A stretch of 64,000 nt of DNA, from the NCBI GenBank assembly GCA_905178155.1, contig CAJINV010000005.1, forward strand, positions 2,296,054 to 2,360,053, in the 5' to 3' direction. Below are positions 57,590 to 64,000 of this stretch, piece by piece (the first letter of the stretch is position 1; each line of letters opens with the position of its first letter). The translations under genes and the position numbers were made by a program. The notes below the pieces were generated by a model, which worked only from the letters and a program-made list of their open reading frames with translations, was not told the DNA's origin and searched no databases. This DNA is from Amoebophrya sp. A120 (lineage: Eukaryota > Sar > Dinophyceae > Syndiniales > Amoebophryaceae).

Positions 57590-57716
57590 CTAGATGAAGG
57601 AGATGTTTATATCTCGGAGTATGGTCGTTGTTTTCTGAACTTCGAGAATTTAGAAGAATTTGACTCAAATTATTCTAGCTGTTTTATTGCACAGACCAAG
57701 GACGAAGTGAGCTTCC

Positions 57717-60700
57717 TTGGTCGATTCATGTGCAAACAAGTATTTATCTAGACACAAGTCGGATTTTATTGACATCTCGAGCAACGTCTGTCGCATCAAC
57801 GGCACGGCCGGGGCTCGTGATGGTTTTGTCGGAAAACTGAAGGAAAACGCTTTAGGTTTACCCTACGGCGTCTACTTTAAGCATCTTCCTAGAGATATTG
57901 ATCGTATTCTTCCGTGGCTCGGTGAGGACAATCTCAGTGATCGCGGGTGGGATCTGAACTACAACAGCTCTGGCGGTTCTCTCGTCAACAGGGAATCCGG
58001 TCAGATGCTACCAATCAAGAACCACGAGAGGTTGACCCTCCCAGTCCTTGGGTGTGATCTTTTCGTGGTGGGCCTACGGGGTCAGGCGACTAGAGACACC
58101 ACGGAAGACATTGCATGCATTACAATAGAGGAAAGTATTGCTAGTTGTCATCTTACGCGTCTAGAACAACATAGAAGATTCGGACACTTTCATGTAGATG
58201 GTCTTGATGTCCAGTGTCCTGAATGCGACAAAGCGAAAGGCGCAAGAAGCTCTCACGCCAAGGAGCGAGACACTAGTAATTACAAGCCTCAGCCATTGAA
58301 ACTACTTGCGATGGATTTCGCGGTAGGTATTAAACCTGTATCGATTCGGTCACGCACCTGCGTGCTTGTGGTCATCTGTGAAGCCATCAAGAAGTGTTTC
58401 TGTGTCCCTCTTAAGCTGAAAAGTGACTGCGTTGAGGTTTTGGAAGAATTGATCAAAGGCATTCGCCAGAACTACGCTTTGACCCTCGAGGACAAGGTGG
58501 TATGGTTCGTCCGTAGGGACAGTGAGCCAGTTCTGGGCAGTGACTCCATGACCAAGGTCATGCAATCGCTGCGGGTCGGTGATGCTCCTGCGGTTCCCTA
58601 CAACCCAGAGCAGAACGGAACCTGCGAGCGCTTTATGCGGACCATATTCGGCGCTGTGCGTGCGATGTTGGTGAACGTGGACAAGCGTCTGTGGTGCTAC
58701 TCGGTCGAGTACGCTGCAGCATGCTGGGACCGCCTTCCGCATAAGTATAGCAAAATGCCTGAGTACGACGGGAAGACTCCTGCAGAGATTCTAGATGAGA
58801 GAACTGGAAGAAACAGCTCAAAAGTTGGCACAAGGATGCTAAGGCGTTTTGGTTGTCTCGTTTATTTTCGTGAACAAGTCAAGAAAGGCGAAGTTCATGA
58901 AGCTCCTGAGGGGGGAGTAAATGTGGTAGCTCCAAAGCTGTCCGCGCCATTTCGTCGTGGTGTATTTCTCGGCCTTTGTCCAAAGTCTTCGGGCTGGCGG
59001 GTTGGGACGTATGTCACGGATGGCCGGGCCGCCGCGGGACATCGATGGATGGAGTATTCTACCATCGACGTCAAGTTCCGTGAGGAGTACCTCGTGAAGA
59101 ATATTGAAGACCTAGTTCCTAACTCGAAAGGTATTTATGTCGAGTGTGACGCAATCGAGGCCCTACCTAGTGGAGCGCCGTGTGCGCCATCTCTCCCGTG
59201 TGTCGGTCTGATAAAAAGGGCTGAGCACCGGCTGGGGGTGGATGTCTCGGAGCACACTGGTAGGCAGCCTGACGGTCCAGAAGAGACGTTGGTGGTTAAA
59301 AGTCTGGATAGGGAAGATGATCCGGGCCAGATACATCCCGAGCCTGAAGGTGTTAAACCTGAGGAGGGGAATCTGGACGATCACCCCACTCACAGCAGCT
59401 TATCTAGTCCAAGAAAGGCGAGCCCGTCTCCGGCAAGGATTGTGGCTGGCAACCGCAACTCCAAGCCGCGAGGTCGTGGTCGTCCCAAAGGGAGAAAGGA
59501 CAAGAAAAAGCGCGCGAGACGTGCTAAGAAAGAGCTCGCAGAATTGAGAAAAGACGCGAGTGCGTTTGCCGCAGCAATAGCCGCACAGGATGATCGAGAG
59601 GAAGGTGAGGAATTCCTTGACGTCCAGTGTTATTTGACTACATCGGCCAAGTTGGATCCTGCTCGTTGCAAAGACTCAGTCGAATGGAACGCAGCAACCA
59701 ACAAGGAAGATTGTAGACTTGAAGCCTATAAAGTGTGGGAGCCAGCTACTGACGAGGAGCTAGCGACCGCAAAACAGGTTTTGCCTATTGCTATCCTTCT
59801 TACCGAGAAGCGTGACGGTACGAAGAAAGCGCGGGCAGTAGTTCTCGGTAATCTAGATCGTTCGGGCGAGCTGGACACTTTCGCTCCTGTTGTGTCCCAT
59901 GCCGCTAACAGGTTACTTCTAGCCGCTGCAGCCGCAGACGGTGATGATGTGATCCCGTTCGACCTTGATAGTGCGTTTCTCAATGCCTTACTTGATCGCG
60001 ACGTCTTCTGCCGCTTGCCACCCATCTGGGCGAAGAAGCACGGCGCGGAGATCGTCAAGCTCAAGAAAGCGCTTTACGGCTTGAAAGACGCCCCCAGGCT
60101 CTGGTATAAGAAGTATGAGGAAGTACTGACCAAGCTAGGTTGGGAACCCTGTCCCTCTGCGCCAGGTCTGTGGAAGAAGCCGGGCTTGGAATTCCCTGGG
60201 AAGTTTCTGAAGTTGGCAGTGTATGTCGACGATAATCTTATCACAGGTCCTCCGACTGGGTCCGAGTTGGCTGGAGAACTTGCGGAGATCTTGCACCACG
60301 TCAAGGGGCGCATGATCGACGTCGAGCTTGTTCCGGAGTTTAACTCTGTGTCCAAGAAGTTCGACTTCCTAGGGTCAGTAGTGTACTACAACTGGAATCT
60401 ACGAACCGTTAGGATCGTGATGTCAGAGTACATATCCAAGATTTGTAAGAAATTCCACGTCTCAGAAGCGGGCAAGCCGGTCCACTCGCCAAACTTCGAT
60501 GAGTCTGAACTCGCTAAAGAAGTTGAAGGAGCTAAAGTTATTGAAGGTTTTCCCCTTCGAGAGGTCGTTGGCTCTCTGCAGTGGGCTGCAACCACCTGCA
60601 GGGTAGACATTGTTGTCCCGGTTGCCACTGTCGCCAGATATGTGGGCAAGCCGGCGACTCGGCCTGTCGTAAACGCCTGTAAGAAGATTCTGAAGTATCT

Positions 60701-61412
60701 ACTGACAACGAAGGAGCAGGGTCTGTCGTATAGTCCGGAGATTGAGGAAGAATTCAACAGAATCTACAGCAAGCTACTGCCCGAAGGGAGAGACTTGCCT
60801 GATGTGAGTCTGTTTTCGGATGCTAGTTTTGCGAACTGTTGCAAGACCATGCGAAGCACTAGTGGTAGCATTATGTACTTCCGCGGTTTCCCGATCTGTT
60901 GGCGTAGCAACCGGCAGACCGTGAGGGCGTACTCCACGGCGGAGGCGGAGTATATAGCTGCTTCCGACACTATTGTGCTGAGCGAGCAGAATGACTTTAC
61001 AGAGTTCTTCAAACCTCTACCCACTGTCATGGTGGAGAAGCAGAATGGCTTATCTCCCTCCCTGGATGATGCCATATTGTGGATCGACAACCAGTCCGCG
61101 ATAACTACAGCTAAGAGCACAGACAACAAACCGAAATCGAGGCACTACGCACTGCGATATCTCCGCGTGAGAGACGCAGCGAGCCAGATCATGTTCTGCC
61201 CGACCTACCTAATGAAGGCAGACGGTCTCACGAAGCTCGAGTGTAGTGTGCCGCAGAGACGCTTACTCTTGCACCATATTGATAACCCCGACCCTAAGTC
61301 TTTTATTTGTGACTCCTCTGACGATGAGGATGATTTAGACACGTTTATAGAGGGGAATCACAAGGGCAAGGCTAAAGTAGGCTATACTTATTCGATTTAT
61401 TTTGGTTTCTAG
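57717..61412 (+). CDS. Copia pol polyprotein
   Basis: 1231 codons in one frame; the stated start is the first codon after an in-frame TGA, and no ATG is near it. A protease-like VDSCANKYLS opens it, with Cys in place of the Gly of the usual DSG/DTG. A zinc-binding pre-integrase HRRFGHFH...CPEC follows. Integrase Asp200, Asp268 and Glu304 fit DD35E. Nuclear-type basic repeats (KPRGRGRPKGRKDKKKRARR) precede the RT: FDLDSAFLNA (about 749), ALYGLKDAPRLWYKKY and YVDD (836-839). RNase H has SDASFANC, STAEAEYIA and IDNQSAITTAK. The frame differs from gag and a 127-bp spacer with stops separates them, so the mode of pol expression is unclear. Confidence 0.9.
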   Translation: MVDSCANKYLSRHKSDFIDISSNVCRINGTAGARDGFVGKLKENALGLPYGVYFKHLPRDIDRILPWLGEDNLSDRGWDLNYNSSGGSLVNRESGQMLPIKNHERLTLPVLGCDLFVVGLRGQATRDTTEDIACITIEESIASCHLTRLEQHRRFGHFHVDGLDVQCPECDKAKGARSSHAKERDTSNYKPQPLKLLAMDFAVGIKPVSIRSRTCVLVVICEAIKKCFCVPLKLKSDCVEVLEELIKGIRQNYALTLEDKVVWFVRRDSEPVLGSDSMTKVMQSLRVGDAPAVPYNPEQNGTCERFMRTIFGAVRAMLVNVDKRLWCYSVEYAAACWDRLPHKYSKMPEYDGKTPAEILDERTGRNSSKVGTRMLRRFGCLVYFREQVKKGEVHEAPEGGVNVVAPKLSAPFRRGVFLGLCPKSSGWRVGTYVTDGRAAAGHRWMEYSTIDVKFREEYLVKNIEDLVPNSKGIYVECDAIEALPSGAPCAPSLPCVGLIKRAEHRLGVDVSEHTGRQPDGPEETLVVKSLDREDDPGQIHPEPEGVKPEEGNLDDHPTHSSLSSPRKASPSPARIVAGNRNSKPRGRGRPKGRKDKKKRARRAKKELAELRKDASAFAAAIAAQDDREEGEEFLDVQCYLTTSAKLDPARCKDSVEWNAATNKEDCRLEAYKVWEPATDEELATAKQVLPIAILLTEKRDGTKKARAVVLGNLDRSGELDTFAPVVSHAANRLLLAAAAADGDDVIPFDLDSAFLNALLDRDVFCRLPPIWAKKHGAEIVKLKKALYGLKDAPRLWYKKYEEVLTKLGWEPCPSAPGLWKKPGLEFPGKFLKLAVYVDDNLITGPPTGSELAGELAEILHHVKGRMIDVELVPEFNSVSKKFDFLGSVVYYNWNLRTVRIVMSEYISKICKKFHVSEAGKPVHSPNFDESELAKEVEGAKVIEGFPLREVVGSLQWAATTCRVDIVVPVATVARYVGKPATRPVVNACKKILKYLLTTKEQGLSYSPEIEEEFNRIYSKLLPEGRDLPDVSLFSDASFANCCKTMRSTSGSIMYFRGFPICWRSNRQTVRAYSTAEAEYIAASDTIVLSEQNDFTEFFKPLPTVMVEKQNGLSPSLDDAILWIDNQSAITTAKSTDNKPKSRHYALRYLRVRDAASQIMFCPTYLMKADGLTKLECSVPQRRLLLHHIDNPDPKSFICDSSDDEDDLDTFIEGNHKGKAKVGYTYSIYFGF

Positions 61413-61496
61413 AGGGGATAGCTAGTTCACCACAGCGCGCTCAGGAGGGGAGTGTGGTAGGACGCTATCCAGATTAGCACCACCGCCGCAGCGATT

Positions 61497-61505
61497 GAGG
61501 AGGGG
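61497..61505 (+). other. Polypurine tract of the copia element
   Basis: GAGGAGGGG immediately before the 3' LTR, the expected primer for plus-strand DNA synthesis. Confidence 0.75.
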
Positions 61506-61858
61506 TGTTGGTCATGGAAATCGATCCCGCACACACGTAACACGATCGCCCCAAATGAAGCCTGTTCCATGATGAAAATGACTGAAGGTTCTGACTCAAA
61601 TCGACCCCGTGACATGCTGATGAAATAGCTAACTACGAAGCGGATCTAGACTCTGGAATGTGTTGACATCTGGTGAGAATGATGCGAGAATCTTGATGAA
61701 CCTGATTGAACCAAACCTACAGGATGTAACGCAGCAAGAGACTTGCGTCACTTGCTTGCTTACTTGCAATTGAGAGAACTCACTGAAAAGCTGTTGAAAA
61801 CGAGCTCAGTGGAGCAAGCGTGTGTAAGTGTGTGCGAGTGTTCTCAAGTCCACTAACA
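61506..61858 (+). repeat. 3' LTR of the copia element
   Basis: 353 bp, near-identical to the 5' LTR (three substitutions seen), followed by the TCAAC target duplication. Confidence 0.95.
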
Positions 61859-61927
61859 TCAACAGAAATGATACACAAGAAGTAATTCCTTTGGGATTTA
61901 TGTACACCACAAAAATTTGAAAATTTA

Positions 61928-62515
61928 ATGGCATCAAGATCACCAGATGAGACAAGAGGACACTGCTTTGCGGTAAACAAAAAGGTGGCAAGCGAGAGCA
62001 GGAGGCCCTTCATTTTACAGCTCAAGAAAAGTTTTCCTGTTCTCGGTGCTCTTGGCCTTTTCTCATGTTTTCTCTCGGGTGTTGTGTGCAGCTTCTTGAC
62101 GGGTCTACCAACCAAGGATACAACGCAGGTAGATGGATAATTAAGTGGGGCTTTGTGGATGATCCTTTCACCGCCGGGTGCGGGACAGCTACGTGGTCGC
62201 GCAAGATCTGGCTTGGATTTCGTGCGCGGAACAAGTGAATATGCTGGATCAGTGTTTGTATTTGAATTTGTTTCAGAGTATGACTACAAAGCGGACAACC
62301 GCGCAAAAATTCTCAACGAACAAGTTGGCGGCCAGATCTTTCTATTAATCGACATGATCAGCTCTGCTTATCTGCAGGCACTATCGGTGGACGAAACACT
62401 CTTCGATCTTCGGGAGTGGTCCAGGAAAAGCGAATTGTTAGAGTTGTGCCGATGCAAAGTACGAAGCACTTTTTACTCTGGTTGCTTGTATGAAATGAAA
62501 ACAAAAGAAAATTAG
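61928..62515 (+). CDS. Unrecognised small protein with one hydrophobic segment
   Basis: A first exon 61928-62128 (MASRSPDETRGHCFAVNK..., hydrophobic LGALGLFSCFLSGVVCSFL) can be joined through a 60-bp GT-AG intron to 62189-62515, keeping frame and giving 176 residues. The second part includes YAGSVFVFEFVSEYDYKADN and GGQIFLLIDMISSAYLQAL. The family is not recognised. The copia element landed just upstream, between this gene and its former left neighbour region, and may affect its promoter. The intron is inferred only from frame. Confidence 0.4.
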
Positions 62516-62539
62516 TACTAGATCATACCGACGAAGACG

Positions 62540-64000
62540 ATGTCCGCAACTCCTGTGTCGTCCCCAGGCTACGCCGACGAGATCCTGGCCCAGGAGCCCT
62601 CGTTTTTCTCGAAGTTTTGCCTCGACGGGCTGCTGGCCCTCGCGGATTGTGTCGTGTTGCTCGGGCTGCTGGCGTATCAACTGTAAAAATGTCTGGGTCT
62701 GGAAGATTCAGACACTTGTCATGCACGTTTTGCATGGGGATGGGCCCTGATGTCTGTGATGCATGCCCTAGCATCACAGATTTTTTGAGAGCTTCTTGAT
62801 GCCTATTTCGCATGACAAATGCCCTCTCCGCGTAGCAAGAATTACACTGCCTTTGGTACTCATGCAATACAGATTTTTTTGGAATCCAAATGCAGCATCA
62901 CAAGTTGAATTCTTCCAGACCCAGACATTTTTACATTTGATATGGCGCTGATCTCCCAGCTCCGCCGCACCAAGTCGTTGCTGGGACTGTCTCTGCAGAC
63001 GATCGTGGCGCTGACGGTCACTATCAACTGCAAAGCTGTCTGGCTCTGGAAGGATGCGAGCTTGTGATGCGTGTTGCGGATCATACAAAAATCTGTGTTG
63101 CGTGACTTGCAAAAGGTGTCCATTTCTGGCCATGCTGAGAGGGCATTTCTCATGCAGTATAGGCATCACCTTCTCCTTCACCAAGGGGCTGCAGAACCTG
63201 TTATGCTAGGCCCTACATTCCAGACTTGGTGGAACTTGGAGAAACTGCATGACAAATCTCGGAAGACTTACCGTTTGTAGCTTTTATAAAGAAATGGGAC
63301 GCCCTGCCCTTAGCCTTCCAACATGACAAATCGAAATCTCGGAATCTTCCAGACCCAGATTTATTTGCACTCGATAGTCACGCGGGTGCTGCATTTTGCC
63401 TCCTGTGTTCTCGGTTTCCACTTTGACGCCACCCGGTTTTTGCTGCTGGACTTGGCGTATGAACTGCAAAAGTATCGTACTAGTATAAATTGCAATACAA
63501 ATTTCCTCAGCATGAGAAATAAAACTTGTCATGCGGATCCACCTTAACAATAGAATTTGTAATGCATAAACGCGATTAGTACGAGTACGATGCTTTTGCA
63601 CAGGATATGGCGATCGTGGTGGCCCTGGTATTTGTCTGCCTCCAGGTGTTCGAGTTTTTCCCGACCTACCAGGGACTATCAAATGTAAAAATGTCTGGGT
63701 CTGGAAGGTTGGAACTTGTCATGCTGAATCTGAATCATGCAAGAAATCTGTGTTGCGTGATTACCAACAGCCGTCGTTTTTTACCAAGTTGAGAGGCAAT
63801 TTCTCATGCAGGATCGGCATGCTAGAGATCTCACAGAGTTTGTCATGCTAGGCGCTGCATTCCAGTCCTCATGAGTCATAGAAAACCTGCATGACAAACC
63901 TGGTAACCTTCCAGACCCAGACATTTTTACATTTGATAGGGACTCGCGGTGGACAAATTCGGCCGGTTTTTGCACCCCAACGACCATGCGCAGTGTGCCT
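62540..64000 (+). CDS. Possible KDEL-receptor-like (ERD2) membrane protein, 3' cut by window end
   Basis: Exons 62540-62674, 62948-63021, 63382-63457, 63613-63676 and 63944 onward join in frame after removing four introners. The product is strongly hydrophobic: FCLDGLLALADCVVLLGLLA, LISQLRRTKSLLGLSLQTIV, ALTVTRVLHFASCVLGFHF, RFLLLDLAIVVALVFVCLQV. The RRTKSLLGLSLQ loop followed by a TR-containing helix resembles the KxKSCxGLSxK(S/T)Q and TRYLDL region of ERD2 proteins, which retrieve KDEL-bearing proteins from Golgi to ER. Another PQ-loop-type carrier is possible. Exons of 64-76 nt alternate with introners of 150-355 bp, so introner sequence outweighs coding sequence. Confidence 0.5.
62675..62942. 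mobile_element. Introner, family A (ERD2-like gene, intron 1)
   Basis: 268 bp. TSD TGGCG (62670-62674, 62943-62947). TIR TATCAACTGTAAAAATGTCT left and complement right. Removal joins LLGLLA to LISQLRR. Confidence 0.9.
63022..63376. mobile_element. Introner, family A, long copy (intron 2)
   Basis: 355 bp. TSD GTCAC (63017-63021, 63377-63381). TIR TATCAACTGCAAAGCTGTCT, more diverged than other copies (GGCTCTGG). Removal joins VALTV to TRVLHFAS. Confidence 0.88.
63458..63607. mobile_element. Introner, family D (intron 3)
   Basis: 150 bp, like the 153-bp family D copy in RPC2. TSD TGGCG (63453-63457, 63608-63612). TIR TATGAACTGCAAAAGTATCG. Removal joins LLDLA to IVVALVF. Confidence 0.88.
63677..63938. 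mobile_element. Introner, family A (intron 4)
   Basis: 262 bp. TSD GGGAC (63672-63676, 63939-63943). Very clean TIR: TATCAAATGTAAAAATGTCT at the left and its exact complement at the right. Removal joins PTYQG to LAVDKFGRF. Confidence 0.93.

Larger units (their letters stand above)
55995..61858 (+). mobile_element. Complete copia-type LTR retrotransposon, 5.86 kb
   Basis: Two 353-bp LTRs (TG...CA), a 5-bp target duplication TCAAC (55990-55994 and 61859-61863), gag, pol with protease-like, integrase, RT and RNase H regions in copia order, and a purine tract before the 3' LTR. The LTRs differ at only three positions by eye, so the insertion is recent. It belongs to a different lineage from the broken element at 3-5516. 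Confidence 0.95.

Noticed and set aside
61859-61927. Promoter carried by the 3' LTR driving the downstream gene
   Set aside because: The position is suggestive but no promoter motif can be identified, so I list only the proximity.
1-64000. Dinoflagellate spliced-leader gene, 5S rRNA or snRNA genes
   Set aside because: I looked for the spliced-leader core and obvious RNA gene signatures by eye and found none; a covariance search would be needed to exclude them.

Overview
The window reads as nuclear DNA of a dinoflagellate-like alveolate, most likely a syndinian parasite of the Amoebophrya type. This is an inference from four things: every gene I can support lies on the + strand; conserved eukaryotic housekeeping genes (RPL12, the second-largest RNA polymerase III subunit, an ARP2-like gene) carry ordinary GT-AG introns; those genes also carry many short inserts bounded by terminal inverted repeats (TIRs) and 5-bp target duplications that must be removed as non-GT-AG introns (introner elements); and copia-type retrotransposons are present. 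No 18S rRNA or organellar marker is here to settle the taxon.

Layout. 1-5516: a broken copia-type pol, cut at the RT catalytic box by a 613-bp TIR element. 7092-12693: an 8-exon exostosin/GT47 glycosyltransferase. 13698-14605: ribosomal protein RPL12 (uL11). 15562-22144: a large membrane protein with a thrombospondin type 1 domain. 22663-24022: a RING-CH-like membrane protein split by a 7-bp repeat frameshift. 25090-27956: an amino-acid permease (AAAP). 28254-32100: a nest of insertions, including a 1.2-kb foldback structure, flanked by copies of one target sequence. 32264-33616: a DNAJC25-like ER J-protein. 34015-35016 and 35824-38355: two unrecognised genes. 39110-46195: RPC2 (Pol III) in 13 exons, 8 of its 12 introns being introners. 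47016-50999: an ARP2-like gene in 9 exons, 7 of its 8 introns being introners. 51701-53374: an unrecognised protein. 53918-54943: a gene remnant with two divergent introners. 55995-61858: a complete young copia element with 353-bp LTRs. 61928-62515: a small unrecognised gene. 62540 to the window end: the 5' part of a possible KDEL-receptor-like (ERD2) gene interrupted by four introners.

The genes do not form a pathway. The main biology is genome structure: 21 introner-like elements in at least six TIR families, all with TAT...ATA ends and almost all with a 5-bp target duplication. Where the host protein family is known, removing the element plus one duplication copy restores the reading frame and the expected family sequence. 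The same genes also hold normal GT-AG introns, so two kinds of intron coexist. Intergenic stretches are 0.3-1.5 kb and show no recognisable RNA genes. Exon boundaries below were read by eye from frame, splice dinucleotides and family similarity; none were tested against transcripts.
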